Source: Eudorina sp. 2006-703-Eu-15 (Eukaryota > Chlorophyta > Chlorophyceae > Chlamydomonadales > Volvocaceae). Taken from it: a stretch of 64,000 nt of DNA. The position numbers and the translations under genes are program-made. The notes under the pieces are model-generated. The model was not told the DNA's origin. It did no database searches and saw nothing but the letters and a program-made list of their open reading frames with translations. The stretch lies in the NCBI GenBank assembly GCA_003117195.1, contig BDSI01000074.1, positions 315,823-379,822 of the forward strand, written 5' to 3'. Shown here piece by piece: positions 22,960-36,108 of this stretch; position 1 is the stretch's first letter, and every line of letters starts with the position of its first letter.

Positions 22960-25178
22960 ATGCTGCCCGTGTATGTTGGGCATGAGAGCGTGCACAGTAG
23001 GCATCAACGCGGCGGAGCGGGTTCGATTGACGCCCAACAAGGGGTTCAATATGGTTACTCAAATCCGCAAACCAAGCTCACATCGTCTCAACGGCACTGG
23101 ATTGCGCGGGGATTACGAGTTGCGCTGGTCCTGCTGATACTGACGCCGGGATGGTACCTTCTCCGCGGCCGGGAGAGCGCGGAGAGCGCCGCCCTCAAGC
23201 GCAACCGAAAGCTCTTGGAGTCGGAGGCGAAAGCGCTGGTGCCAGCGGCATCTCTACGCAACCTAATCCTTGTGGCCGGACACGCTGTCTACACGGGTGT
23301 GGACTACTCCGAAGCCAATAAAGAGTCGTCCTGGTTCCTGGAGGAGTACCAGAAAGTGAAGGGTGAGGCAGGCGGCGCCTGCGGGCCAGCCAGGGGGACC
23401 GCGTTAAACACGACGGCCTCGCCAACCCGCAACGACTTGGGACGGCAGCCCTTTCTGGGGTTGGGCCCTTGCTGCCCTTGTGCCCCTGCATCTGCCGGGC
23501 ATGCGAGTCCTCCGTCGCCCGCAGCAACACACCATACATTACCCACCTTCAGCCCGGTGGACACCGATTGACGCACTCCCGCTAAGGCACTCTGACCAGC
23601 CCCCATGTAAGTCCGGCGAGCCCTCCACCCGAACGGCGAGTGATCACAGCAGCCAGCCAGGGTGAACCGCCCCTGATCATCCGCCACAAGGCCGATGGGA
23701 CGGTGCTGTTGAGCGAGTGCCCGTAGCCTCCTCGGTCCCGCAACCTCGCCCCCGCAACCCGCCTCCACCGGGTCCGTTCCCACACCAGGCGAGGCGCAGT
23801 CCTTTCTGGACCACATCAGGCTGGGCATAGAGGAGGCGGCTCTGGACCCGGATGCGCTGCTGCTGTTCAGCGGGGGCCAGACGCGGCGCGCCGCGGGCCC
23901 GCGCAGCGAGGGGCTGAGCTACTGGGTGGTGGCGGAGGCGGCGGGCTGGTTCGGGCATGCGGAGGTACCGTAGGGTGGGCGGGGGCTGGGGGGATGGCAG
24001 CGGGGTGAGGCGGGAACGGGCGCAGGCGATGCAGGCGCAGGCAGAGCCGCCTGTGGTTCCAGGCGACGGGCGGCACCTTGTGTTCTTTTGCTTCTACGCT
24101 GTGCCAGAGCGGGGCGGGGCTGTCCCGAGGATGATTGGATGGGAGGGAGGGAGGGAGGGGGTGACGATGACGGCCGTTACAGTCAGCACGGTCAGCTTCC
24201 CTGAATGCTCTTGGAGCCGGTTCGCCTGACGAGCCCTCTCTCAAATGATCGCAGATCCGGAACCGGACCTTCACAGAGGAGCACGCGCGCGACAGCTTCG
24301 AGAACTTGCTGTTCAGCCTCTGCAGGTACGGCATGTCGTATTAGTACGGAACGCATGCTTCCGGTCGTACACGGCGCGGCAGGCTTGTGTTTCCGCTGCA
24401 CACAACCCAGTGTGACGAGCTGGCACCTGAACAAGACCATTACCACCTAACAGCACGTGCGCCGCATGCGGTGCGTGATCTGCTTCCGACGCTCGATCGC
24501 CCGTTGATGCCGCCGCCGATGCCGTCAGGTTCTATGAGCTGACCGGGCACTACCCGGAGACCATCACTGTGGTGTCGTACACGCTGAAGGAGGCACGCTT
24601 CCGTACATTGCACCGCCAGGCGGTTCGGTGGCCTTCCGAGTACTTCCGGTTCGTGGGGACACCCGTGCCGCCCGACGCGGTGGGGGCGCAGGTGAGGTCT
24701 CCCCGGGGGAGAGCCAAGCTCCGGGACACTTGGCCTTCCCGTTTTGGGGACCGTGGGTGCTTTGAGGAGCGAGTTAACAGTCGCGGCTTGAGAAAATCAC
24801 GTCTTCCCCCAGCGCTCTCAGCCCCGCGCTTTGCTTGCCGCTTCCCTTTCCGTCCGTCCCGCCCTTAATGACCAAACGCGGCTGTTGGCCCACATCGCAC
24901 CATGCCGTACCACGCGCGACTGATGCTACCGTACGGGCTTCTTTTTGGGCTGCCCCGACCCTGACGACGCCTTGCGGTGCCTGCAGGAGGGCGAGGAACG
25001 CACCGTGCGCTCCTTCGCGGCGGACCCGTACGGCTGCGGCGGGGAGCTCCTGGCCAAGAAGCTGCGGCGGGACCCCTTCGCCGTGGGCCCCATCCATCCC
25101 TCGCGATGTCCGGAGATGCGCGCGCTGCTGGCGTACTGCGGACCGGACATGTTCAGCGGACACCTGCCCTGGAAATGA
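22960..25178 (+). CDS. DUF218 (YdcF-like) domain protein, membrane anchored
   Basis: Exons 22960-23362, 23789-23964, 24255-24325, 24529-24691 and 24987-25178 join in phase to 334 residues. An N-terminal segment with one transmembrane helix (VALVLLILTPGWYLL) precedes the domain. Domain signatures in order are LRNLILVAGHAVYTG, DALLLFSGGQTRRAAGP, EEHARDSFENLLFSLCRFYE and ITVVSYTLKEARFRTLHRQA. The AGHAVY...FSGGQT...A.DSFENL arrangement is that of eukaryotic DUF218 proteins, related to bacterial YdcF/SanA; their reaction is not established. The C-terminal exon (DPYGCGGELLAKKLRRDPF) is typical of the algal and fungal group. TGTAA at 25301-25305 follows the stop by about 120 nt. An in-frame TTG upstream of 22960 is not used as start. 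Confidence 0.88.
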
Positions 25179-25300
25179 GCGGGCGACGAGGCCGACCGGG
25201 AAGGGTCGGCTTGGCCTGGAGGGGTGGGGTAGGGAACGGGGCTGGGCGAGGGGTGAAAGGTATCAGCTCGGGATGAGGTGCGTTTGTGACCAAAGGAGTC

Positions 25301-25305
25301 TGTAA
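25301..25305 (+). terminator. TGTAA polyadenylation signal of DUF218 gene
   Basis: TGTAA about 120 nt after the stop codon, followed by a less GC-rich stretch. Confidence 0.65.
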
Positions 25306-26705
25306 TGTATGATTGGGAGATGCGGTCAACGAAGCCATGGTCTCGGTGACGCGGCTGCATGGCCTGGCCTTTGCCGTACGTGACAGCACGACAGCAGGAA
25401 TCCGGGCACAAGTGAGACGTTCATGTGACACGAGGGCTGCGAAGACCCGTGGGTTGACAGCTTGACGAGGTTTGGGGTGCTGCAGGGGCAGTGCTGGGAG
25501 GCAACACGGCACCGCGCGGCAGGCCCCGCGGAAGATGTCCCCGAACTGGGCGACCAGACGCGGAGTGAGCCAAGTGAGCAAACATCGTGCTGCACTGGTC
25601 ACCGCGCACGTCCTTACTGTGCGGAGGGTGCAGAACTATACCCCGTATCAGGGGACGGAAGAGCCCTGAGTTTGGAGTCTCCGCCGGGATGGACCCACGG
25701 GACATGCGGTGTGGCGGTGTGTGCTGTACGGACACGTGACTTGGGTTCAGCGTGGGTGGTGAGTGTGCGGGGTCGGCGACTGCGTGGGGCAGGGGATGTT
25801 GTTCGGCTCGTCTGCTACTCGTGAAGAGGGCCGCCACACTGGGATGCTATCGCTGATGTCGTTAACGACGTTGCGCTGATATTATGTTAGCGGACTGTGC
25901 CGTGCGGTCGTGGAAAGCTGGCCCGGGGGGGGAGGGGCAGGCAGCGGCATGGCTTCTGCTGCGGGACGGCAGCGCCGTTAGGTGTCGGCACCTAGACGAC
26001 CCTAGAGGGGCCGCCCGGCACACATCCTTGCCGACCGCCCGTCGGTTGCAACGACCCCCGGTCACCCGGGGCCAAGGCGGCAAGGGTATGCCCGGCCCGG
26101 GGTAGTCAAAGGAGACTGCCCGAAATCACGAGTTCCATGCCTATGGCTGTGAACACAATCCAGCGCCAGTAGATCGCCCACTAGCTTGTTCTCTACCGAG
26201 AACACGTACACCACATTATCTCCGACATCTCCCCGTTCTCCCGCCGCATTGAGGAGTAGGATTCACGTAATTGCGTGCTTCACAAGATTTCCCAACACAA
26301 CCCGCTAAGACGTCCTTGAGCGTTTCTCACCAACCTAGGTACCGTGTAACAGCCACGAATAAGACAACTGTCCGGATTCACAGGCATAGCCGCGCTTTAG
26401 AGTTTTGAAGTCGTAAAGAACTTCGACATGCTATCAGTGTTCCTGTCGTGATCTAGGGAGACTTCGCGCCCTGCAGGCCCGCGATCCAACGGACCGTACG
26501 TGAAAGACATGCAACAAATGTAACAAGACACACATTTGTTCCGAGTTTGGTATTTGTAGAGTTGGATTGGCTTTGAGTCTGAAGCCTTTGGGACCTTGGA
26601 AGGCATAACGTCATAACACTTTGCCCGGTCGCACAAGTTCGCTAACTTGACGAGTTGCTATTGCAAACGGGAGAGCCGAATACGCATTTCTACGAAAGCG
26701 CAACG
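25306..26705. promoter_or_regulatory. Intergenic region and F-box gene 5' UTR
   Basis: No exon is supported. The last 400 bp before 26706 is AT-richer and probably holds the promoter and 5' UTR of the F-box gene. No repeats beyond a G run near 25930. Confidence 0.45.
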
Positions 26706-29700
26706 ATGGGGGAGGCAGGCTCGCTTGCGGCGAGCCCTGGGCTCAGTCATCCCGCTCCTGGCGAAACGGAGAACGCCCCGGGTCTGCTCTCCATGCCCAT
26801 GGAGATTTTATATTTAATCCTAGACTCCCTTCCGAGGCGAACCCTGCGTAACGTGCGCCTGTCGTGTCGCAAGCTGGAATCGGCCACGCAGGCGCACATG
26901 AAGCGCCTGCACATCTACCTGGAGGCGCAGCCGCTCGTTCCGGAGACGCATCCGCTGATTCGTTGCGGCATCCGGGCGGCAGCAGCGGCCGCTGGCGCTG
27001 CGCGGGTCACCGAGCCCTCCGCGTCCTCAGACGCCTCTCGGGACCCGCTGCAGTCGCAGCTGCAGCACCCCCTCACCTCCGCCGGCAGCAGCTCCATTCC
27101 GCCCGCTCCTCCGCCCTGCGCACCGGCACCGCCACCGCCCGCGGCAGCGCCGGGTCCGCACCCGCCCCAGCCTCAGCCCCCTCAACCCCCCGGATGGGCG
27201 GGCCACGTCAAGGAGCTGCACCTGAGCCTGCGGCTCGATCCACCACAAGCCCCTCAGCCGCCATCCGAACAGATCACCCGGGTGCAGAACAACCCCGAGG
27301 ACGGCGGCCACGGCGGCGGCGGCGCACTGCCGCCCAACGGCCTGCCAGAAGATGTGGACATGGTAGCCGCCCCCGGCGGGGCCGCGGCGGCGGCGCCGCC
27401 GGCGCTGCCGCTGCCGCCAGCGGTGGCGCTGCCGCCGGTGCCCCCCGGCCCTGGGGCGGCACACATCCAGATCCACATCGAGCTCCCGGGTGCCAACAAC
27501 AACGCCGTAAACGTGATCGAGGTCATGGCGCAGCCGCCGAACGCGCTGCAAGCCCCGGCGCTGGCCCCGCATCATCACCACCAGCACCTGCACCAGCACC
27601 TGCTGCATCACCACCAGCAACACGACAATCACCCGAACCCCGCGGCCATGGCGGCCTGGGCCCAGCAACTGGCGGTCCACATCCACGATATGCTCCAGGC
27701 GGCGGCGCTGCAGCCGGCCAACCTTGCAGGGGCACAGCACGCTCTCGTGGAGCAGGTGGAGGCCATTGTGGCGGCGGCCGCCGCCGGCCTGCCGGCGCAG
27801 GCGGCGCCGGTGCAGCTGCCAGCGGCGGGACCGCCGCTGCCGCCACCGCAGCAGCAGCAGCAGTTGGAGGCTGCGCCCGCGAACGCCGGCGCGGCAGCCG
27901 TCGTGCCTGCCCCGACGGCAGCACAGCAGTTGCTGCCTGCTGCGCCCGCGGCAGGGGTTGCGGCAGGGAGTCGGGCTGCAGCGGCGCTGCCCGGGGAGGC
28001 GGAGGGTGCGGCGGACCGGATGGGAGGTGGGGACGATGCGATGGTTCCGGATCGCCAGGACGGGACCGCAGGGCCGGCGCCGGGCGGCGAGGGCGGCGGC
28101 GCGGACGCCAGTTGCTCCGCGCCGCCGGACGCGTCGTCGCTGGCGCCGCCACGCAAGCAGCTCACCCCGCGGGAGGCGGAGGCCGCCCTGAACGACCAGC
28201 TGGCCGCGCTGACGACCAACCTAGTGCCCTACCTTCGCAGCCTGAGTGTGTTGACCATGGACCATGTGCCGCGGCGCTGTATGGCGGCCGCCGGTGACCT
28301 GGCGGCGGCGGCGAGCTGCCTCACTGAGCTGCGGGTGTCCCGGGCGGACTCGAGTGAGCGGCAAGAGGCGGAGGCACCGGAGGCAGCGGCGGCGGCGGCC
28401 GGTGAGGCCGCGCCGCCCGGCGGCGCCGATGGCGGCGGCGGCGGCGGCGCGCTGTGGTTCGGGCTGATGCCCCCGCCACCGGGCGGCGGCGCCGCCGCCG
28501 CCGCCGGCGACCCGCACCTGCATCTGCACGCGCAGCTCGAGGCTGAGCTCGGCAACCTGCATGCAGCCCAGCAGCACATGCACCTGGCGCACCACCAGAT
28601 TCAGGCCGCGCACCACCAGCTCCAGATCTTCCAGGACCACCTGGCGCAGGTATTCGGCGGCGGCGGGCCAGGCGGCGGTGGCCAGGGGGCCGGAGCCGAC
28701 CCCATGGTGGGTATGGACATGGATCCGGAGCTCGTTGCAGACTTCCTGATTCATCAACAGCAGCAGCAGCAGGAGGAGGAGGAGGGAAATGATGTGGAAC
28801 AGGGGCAGGAGGAGGAGGGGCAGCTGGAGGAAGTCGGCGCAGCGGCGGCGGGGGCGGAGATGGCCGGAGCGGGCCCGGGGCCAGCGGCGCAGCTGGGTGC
28901 GGAGGAGGAGGGACAGGAGCAGCAGCAGCAGCAGCAGCTGGGTAAGGAAGGCCAGCCGATGCTGCGCCACGCACCGCAATCACCACCGCCGCCGCAGCCT
29001 ACGGCGAGGGAGCGCGGGGATGAGCCGGCGACGCCGCTGGCTCCCGCGGCCGGTAAGGCGGCGGCGGCGGGCGGCGCGGGAGGCAGCGGCGGCGGCGTGC
29101 CGCTGCCGGCAGACCCCGCGCTGGCGGCGGAGGTGTCCGTGGAGATGGGCTTCGCGGCAGTGGACTCCTTCTACGACGCCGAGGATGACGACGGCGGCGG
29201 CCAAAACGACGCCGAAGACATCAAGGGGGCGACGGCCAGGCACGGCGAGGCCGGGCACCGGCTGTCTCGAAACAACGAAGCACTCGAGGCCGCAGCCGGG
29301 GCCCAGCTCAGCGACGGGGTGGGGCCTTCGGCTGCCGCGGCCGCCGCCGCCGCGGCTGCGCCGCCGCCGGCGGCGGAGGCTGGGCCGTCCTCGGCGCCCC
29401 GGGGCGGGTCGCCGGGCATCGGATCCCGGGGTATCCTGCCGTTTTGTATCGGCCGGCCGATCCCGGGGGCCTTACGTCCCACCGCGGTCCCTCTCGCACG
29501 GGGGGTCGGAAGCGGTGCGGCGGAGGAGCGTGGGATCGCCGCGGGGACGGCGGCGGCGGCGGCGGCGGCAGGCTCGCGGCCCAGCCGGCCGCATGCGGGC
29601 CCCGGACGAAGCACGGGCGCGGGCACATCGGGCGGCGCAGGTGCGACGGGTGATGCCGGCGCTGCGGGCGCGTCGGCGGCGCCGTCAGACCAAGACTGGA

Positions 29701-32700
29701 TGGAGGACGACGCCGACGGCGGCGACGACGGCGGCGGCGAGGACGGCGGCGCGCTGGCAATGCAATGGTCCGGGCCAGACGGCGGGGCAGCGGCGCTCTC
29801 CGGCGGGGACGGCAGCGGCGAGCTCGCGGGTGCGGCACCCGCCGGCGACGCCGCCGCCGCCGCTGACGAGGAGTTCGGCAGTATCGGGACCGGTGCGCCC
29901 TCCGTCGATGGTGGCGGCGGTGACGGTGTCGGCGTCGGCGGCGCTGACGACGACGGCGACGGCGACGATGACGACAGCCATGACGGGGACAGCGCTTTCT
30001 GGTCGCGCGTGGCGTCGCTGCGGGGGCTGCGGACGCTGGTGCTGCGCGGGGGCGACCTGCGCGCCGCGGACATGTCGGGTCTGACGGCGCTCACGGGGCT
30101 GCAGCAACTGGTGGTGAGAGGCGCTGGCCCGGCCCTGCTGGCGGGGGGCATGCATGGAGGGGGGCATGCGGCTGGGGACGTGCGGCGAAAGAGAGTGGAG
30201 CAGGGGGGTGGGTGGTGCGCGGTGGTTCATGTGCGCAGGAAGGTTTGTTCTTATTTGTCCAAAGAGGGGGAAAGACGCTGATGCTGTGGGCATCGGGCGA
30301 GATGGCGGGTGGTAGCGGCCTATCTTGAAGCCAGATTCCAACCCAGACTCAAACCCAGATTCCAACCCAGATTCCAACCCAGATTCCAACCCAGATTCCA
30401 ACCCAGATTCCAACCCAGATTCCAACCCAGATTCCAACCCAGATTCCAACCCAGATTCCAACCCAGATTCCAACCCAGATTCCAACCCAGATTCCAACCC
30501 AGATTCCAACCCAGATTCCAACCCAGATTCCAACCCAGATTCCAACCCAGATTCCAACCCAGATTCCAACCCAGATTCCAACCCAGATTCCAACCCAGAT
30601 TCCAACCCAGATTCCAACCCAGATTCCAACCCAGATTCCAACCCAGATTCCAACCCAGATTCCAACCCAGACTCAAACCCAGATTCAAACCCAGGACGAA
30701 ATCTGTGGATCGATACGGCCCGGAGCCCCGATCTGGAGCATCGTCCTCACTCGGTCACACCCCGTCGCTCACGGCCTGCGCTCCGTTGTCCAGCTCCTCC
30801 GGTTGCCCATGTCCGCTCCGTTCTGTTGTCCATCCCCTCCTGCCCGGTGTTTGACGTACATCGCAAGAAGCACACAAGCGGGCTCCAGGCCCAGGGGACA
30901 TGTGGATGAAACCTGTAGTCCCATGGGCCTCCTCCGTCCGACCCGGCTGGACTCGCGGCTGGCCACCAGCGACCCAGACCCGTGGGTCGCACGACACCTC
31001 ACACGAGGCATGGCTCTCAGGACTCACTTCACGACCATGTGGACATGCCCGCCGCCGCCGCCCCCCTCCCCCCCTCCCCCCCAGGTCAACCACGTGGTCA
31101 ACACGCACCCGGGGCTGGCCTGCCTGGCCTCCCTAACGGGCCTTACGCGCCTCGTCATCGAGGACCTGCAGTACGTGGTGAGCGGGGCACACAGCAGGGG
31201 GGCAGGGGTAGGCAGGGGGAGAGAGGGAGGGAGAGAGAGAGGGAGGGGTTCCGAGCTGATCCGGGACTTGCGAGCGGGTCGTAACCGACCGTCGGTGCCG
31301 CCCCTCCGTGTTGCGCTGCCGTACAACGTCATGTCTCTATGCTTCCCTGCCGCACTGTTGACGGTTGCTTCTCAAGCACCCGGGCCGGGCGGAGCCATCG
31401 CATGTCCATCCAGCTGGCGCAGGTACCGCCCTGACGGGTGGTGCCGGCTGGCAGGCCCAGGAGGGGGCATGATCGGGAGGTGTGAGCGCTGATCGCCCCT
31501 GCACTGTCGCCCCTGCGCTGCACTGTCGCCCGCACTGTCGCCACTGCGCTGCACTGCACTGCGCTGCAGGGGGGTGCCATCCACGACGAGTTCTGCGGAC
31601 TGAGCCGCCTGACAGGGCTGCGGAGTCTGTCGTTCCTGGTGGTGGGGCCGCTGCCGGCGGAGGTGATGGCCTGGGGGGCGCTCTCGCAGCTCACGCAGCT
31701 CGAGGTGCGCGCACGCGGGGGAACCGAGGGCGCGGACCGGGGCCGGGACGGATCGGGCCGGCGGGGCAGGGCGGGGGTGGAGGCCGGGCCCTGCTGGCTG
31801 TCCACTCCGCAGCGGTGTTGACGTGAGCCAGGGAGAGGGAGGGGGCCCTGCAGGGAGGTGCTCCCCAGCCGCGTGCTAGCCGCCGATGAGCATTGCTGCG
31901 GCACCGGATTCTGTCCGCCGCCCTGCAGCACCCCCGGGTCGCACCCCCCGGGGGCCCCTGCGCTTCGGTTCGGTTGGGGGCGCGGCGTTGCGGGCGGGTC
32001 GGGGCATCCATAGAGAGAGGGGACCTCCATTGCTGGAGCGGAGAATCTTTTCCCGCGTTCCGCCTCCCTCCCTGGTCTAAGCGGGCCCTCATACATACCC
32101 CGCCCTACCCCGCCCTCCACTCGCCTCCGCACATCCCGCACCCTGCCGTGCCTTGGCCGTGCCCCGCCCCCACAGGGCGACGTGAACCCTCTGGCAGCGG
32201 CGCAGCTTCAAAATACCCAATTACCAATTCCCTGTACCCCCTATTACCCCCCCTGGCCCCCCCGTGCAGATCACCAACCACTACGACGACAACCTGCTCC
32301 CCTGCTTCTCCTCCGTGCTCCCCCGCCTGACCCACCTGCGGGCGCTCAACCTCTCCAACTTCGACATCAACAACTCGCTGCTGCAGGCGGTAGGGCGGTG
32401 GGGCGGCAGGGCGGCGGCGGGCAGCTCCGGCAGGCCGCCGCAGCGCACTCCCCGTTGACCACTGACCGACTGGGTCCGGATGACAGCAGGCCCATCCTTT
32501 CATGATGATAACAACGTGTAATGTTGATGACGGCTTAGGATGGGATGCGATGTGATGTTGAGCTGACGCAGCAGCGCGTGCCACAAAGGGCGTCTTACTT
32601 AAGAGGGAGCAGCACGTCATCATTGCCCGTCACGACGTAACGCAGCTAGGGGCCATCGCGTCTCTGTGTGCCCCGTCCCACGGCCCTCACCGCTCCGCGC

Positions 32701-35463
32701 CCGCGCCCGCGCCCTCCCCCTCCTGTCCCGCCCCCCGCAGCTGCGGCCCTGCACGCAGCTGAGCTCCCTGCAGATGGGCCGCTTCAACCTGCTCGGCCCC
32801 AGCCGGGAGGTCATGCCGGCCGTGAGGCTGCTGCACCTGGGCTTCGTGGACGACCTGCAGGTGGGGGGTGGGGTGGGGGGCGGCCCTAGGCCGCCGTGCG
32901 GGGCGGGGGGGAACCCCCGCGTGTGGGTTCAGGTTCAGGTTCAGGTTCAGGTTCAGGGAGGAGCCGCCCGACCCAAACCCGGCGCATGTGTGTCCAGCTA
33001 GGAACCCGGGCCGGTTGATTTGGTAAAAGGTAAAGAGAGTTCGTGTTCTTCTATGGAGATGACTACATGCTGTGAACCGCTTTCCGGCCCCTCCCGGGCC
33101 CGTCCGCCCACCTGTCCTCCCCTCCCCCCTGGGCCTTCTTCTTCTTCTTCTTCTGCTGCTGCTGCTGCTGGTGTGCAGCACACGGAGGTGCCCCTGGTGG
33201 CGGTGTTTCCGCAGCTGGAGGAGCTGGCGCTGCAGACCCGCTACGTGCTGAGCCACGACTCGGCGCAGCGCATCCCGCGGGAGCTGCTGGCCAACAACTC
33301 GGGGGGCAGGCCGCTGCCCATCAAGTGAGTGAAGAGGGGAGGTGAGGGTCCGCGCGAGGCCCGTGACGCCCGGTCTCCGCCCTCTCTCAGGCTGAGGGTG
33401 CCTGGCCTTGCCGCCGGGGGTCTACTACCCGCTGGGATGATCGACGGCGACACCCGTGGGCCGTGTCCATCCACCCGCAAATGTGCCCCGGCCGGCCGGA
33501 AGGAGGGGTCGTCGCGTGGGCCCCCTCCTTCCGTCGTACCCCAAAGGTCCTCCCCTGCCCCTCCCCTGCCCCTCCCTGAAACTCTTTCTGCCCCTCAGAT
33601 ATGTGCTCTGGCAGCAGCGCAACATACACACGTCTACCAATTTCCTATACTCCCCTGCCCCTCCCCTGAACCACTCACTTTCCTCACGCCCCCGGCGCCC
33701 GCCCAGGAGTGTTTCAGCTCAGTTAATCCTCACAGTCAGCCACAGCTGCGTCTCCGACACCCGGGCACTGCACTGCACTGCACTGCGCTGCACTGCACTG
33801 CACTGCACTGCACTGCACTGCGCTGCCTCTCGGGGGGGTGTGGTGGGGTGGGGCCCCGGAGTGACGACCTACGGTACCTCCGCGCCCTTGACGCTGCCTG
33901 ACGGCCTGCCCGGCTGCTGCCTCACCCGCCCCGCCTTTGTTCACCTGTCCGTCGTGCTGCCGTGCATGCCGTACAGGCGCTTACACCTGTACGACGCGCT
34001 GATGAGCCAGACCGTGCCCACCGCCGTGCCGGTCCTGACCGCGCTGCGCCTGGACTGGAACCAGACGGACACCGCGGCGCTGGTGGGGTACATGGCGCAG
34101 TGGGGCGGCGGCCTGGCCCGTCTCACCTGGTGCAACTGCGACGCGATGAGGGACGCGGGACTGGAGGCGCTGGCGGCCGCACTGCCCCGGCTGACGGAGG
34201 TGGGGGGAGGTGGGGGCGGGGGGGGGCTGGGGCGGGGAGGCTGGGGGGGCCTGGTTGGTGGCATCGGTGTTTGGGGACGGGGGCCGCAGGTGGGTGGAGG
34301 TATCTCGGGGATGCGGCGGACGGCGTGTCTCTCTGGCTCCCCTCCGCCCTCCCCTCCGTGTGCGCGCTGCGGCCCAGCTGAGGGCTTGACGTGCAGTACG
34401 TGGATGCTGGAATGCGGGAGCGGGCACGCACCTCGGGGACCCCTCGCCAGCACACACAGCCCCGCCCGTGCGCGTCGTTTTGCTCCTTTGCGGTCGGTGT
34501 TCGTGCTGCGCGCCCGGGAGGGAGGGGGCACCCGCGTAACGCAGGCGGCCGTGCGTTCGGCCTCCAGGGAGGGGCCACGCGGGGGCCTCCTCTGTCCACT
34601 GATGCCCACCGGACAGCCCGGGAACCCGCCTGCTGCTGCTGCTGCTGCACGCCCGCCTGCCGGCAACGTGCGGCGCCTTCGTTTCGTTTCTGGGTTTGGT
34701 AGCGTCCGCTCCCCCTCGTCCCCCCCTTGGGAGCCATTTTTCAATGTATCCCCCCTTCCCACCGACACCGCAACATCCGCCGCCCCCACCCCCACCCCCC
34801 CGCGTGGTGCAGTTGGAGCTGGTCCGCTGCGTGGGTGTCACGGACGCGGGTCTGTCGGCGCTGACGGCGGTGACCGGCCTCAGGACCCTCACCATCGCCG
34901 GGGCGCATCAGGTGGGCCCGCCCCCCGTGAGGGCGTGGGTGATTGGAACATTGGGGGGTACCCAGCTGCAGCCTCCGCTGCGGGGCGGCGGGGCTCCCCA
35001 CCCCACCCGCGCAGCGTCCCGGTGGTCGAGGTGGGCCGCGGAGTCGTTGCCTCGTCTCTTCCTCGCAGGGAGGGAGGGAGGGAGGGGGTGAGGGAGGGAG
35101 CGGCGCAATTCGGGACATTGTACGGGACCTGCTGTGCTGTCGGACGCCCGCTGCTGCCCTCTGATGGCCCTCTTACGGCAGCCGGTCAGAAGGTCGGCCG
35201 GTCGCCTCCACAGGCAAATCACGTCTACGCAATACGCTCAAATACGTGTCCCCCTCTCCCTCCACCACCCATGTTGAACCCAACCCCCTGGGCCGCCCTC
35301 GCAGTTGAGCGCCCGCGGCCTCGCGCCGCTGGTGGCGGGTCTGCCCCTCCTGGAGCTCTTGACGCTGCGGGACATGCAGGGGGTGAAGCCCCCGGACTGC
35401 CTGACGCTGGAGGGCCTCAGCCGCCGCAGCGGGGGGCTCGTCGTGGAGCTGCAGCCCGAGTAG
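26706..35463 (+). CDS. F-box / leucine-rich-repeat protein, 1500 residues
   Basis: Nine exons (26706-30113, 31085-31177, 31570-31704, 32270-32389, 32741-32860, 33179-33324, 33977-34199, 34813-34911, 35305-35463) join without a frame break. Residues 28-66 (LLSMPMEILYLILDSLPRRT, then LRNVRLSCRKLES) form an F-box, which would bind SKP1 in an SCF ubiquitin ligase. About 1000 residues of Ala/Pro/Gly/His/Gln-rich low complexity follow, including acidic tracts. Leucine-rich repeats begin at about 1105 (LRGLRTLVLRGGDLRAADMS) and continue through every later exon, with roughly one repeat pair per exon (LTGLTRLVIEDLQY, LTHLRALNLSNFDINN, GLEALAAALPRLTE, TDAGLSALTAVTGLRTL). The repeats would be the substrate-binding part. 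Exons 2-5, 8 and 9 are phase 0 and multiples of three, as expected from repeat duplication. The substrate is unknown. Confidence 0.9.
30333..30690. repeat. 12-bp tandem repeat ATTCCAACCCAG in F-box intron 1
   Basis: About 29 near-identical copies of ATTCCAACCCAG lie in the 971-bp intron 30114-31084. The period is a multiple of three, so three plus frames and several minus frames stay open and encode repeats such as NPDS, RFQP and ESGL. The degenerate edge units contain CAAACCCAG. It sits between a clear donor (30114) and acceptor (31084), so I treat it as intronic. Confidence 0.92.
33760..33825. repeat. CACTG pentamer tract in F-box intron 6
   Basis: About twelve CACTG/CGCTG pentamers. A similar, shorter tract precedes exon 3 (31500-31568), so the pentamer occurs in two introns of the same gene. 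Confidence 0.8.
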
Positions 35464-35599
35464 GAATGATGTGAGGGACGGAGGCAGCGCACCTGGCGAC
35501 GAGGGCCGTGTCCTCTGGGGGGTGAGAGGCGGCAGCAAAAGCAGGAGGCGCAGCGGGACGAGGCGCAACGGCACTTTGGTGCGGTCAGGCGGCGGCGGG

Positions 35600-35760
35600 G
35601 TGAGGTGGTGGCAGCTGTGGTGGTGGCAGCTGTGGTGGCGGCAGCTGTGGCGGCGGCAGCTGTGGCGGCGGCAGCTGTGGCGGCGGCAGCTGTGGTGGCA
35701 GCAGCTGTGGCGGCGGCAGCTGTGGTGGCAGCAGCTGTGGCGGCGGCAGCTGTGCTGTGG
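35600..35760. repeat. 12-bp GCAGCTGTGGCG tandem repeat
   Basis: About 13 units, with GGTGGCAGCTGT variants. Each unit carries the palindrome CAGCTG. It probably lies in the 3' UTR of the F-box gene. Confidence 0.85.
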
Positions 35761-36060
35761 TGGCGGCGGCCGCCGAGCGCGAGGAGGCTGCTGGGTCGGA
35801 CGGGCCGGGAACACGAGCCCGGTGCGGGGATGGATCCGAGAGGGAGTTCTGATCAGGGCAGTTGCTGCCGCTGAAGTTGGGGAAGCTGACTTTGTGACAG
35901 GACTGGTGGTGCGGTTTTTCCACACACGCATCGCGTCAGGGGCGCCTGAGGGCTTGAGGAGGCGCGGAGGGGGTATAGGAAGTTGGTGGAGGCGCGGAGG
36001 GGGGAGCGTCAGGCCGGACTCGCCTTCCCTCAGTATTGCAGCCTCGCTGTCCTCTGGATG

Positions 36061-36061
36061 C

Positions 36062-36106
<45 letters not shown>

Positions 36107-36108
36107 TT
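36061..36108. repeat. (CTGT)n microsatellite
   Basis: Eleven or twelve CTGT tetramers in the 3' UTR of the F-box gene. Confidence 0.9.

Noticed and set aside
30309..30909. Repeat proteins (NPDS, RFQP, ESGL words) in the 12-mer array
   Set aside because: The array lies between a good donor and acceptor of the F-box gene and is open only because the unit lacks stops.
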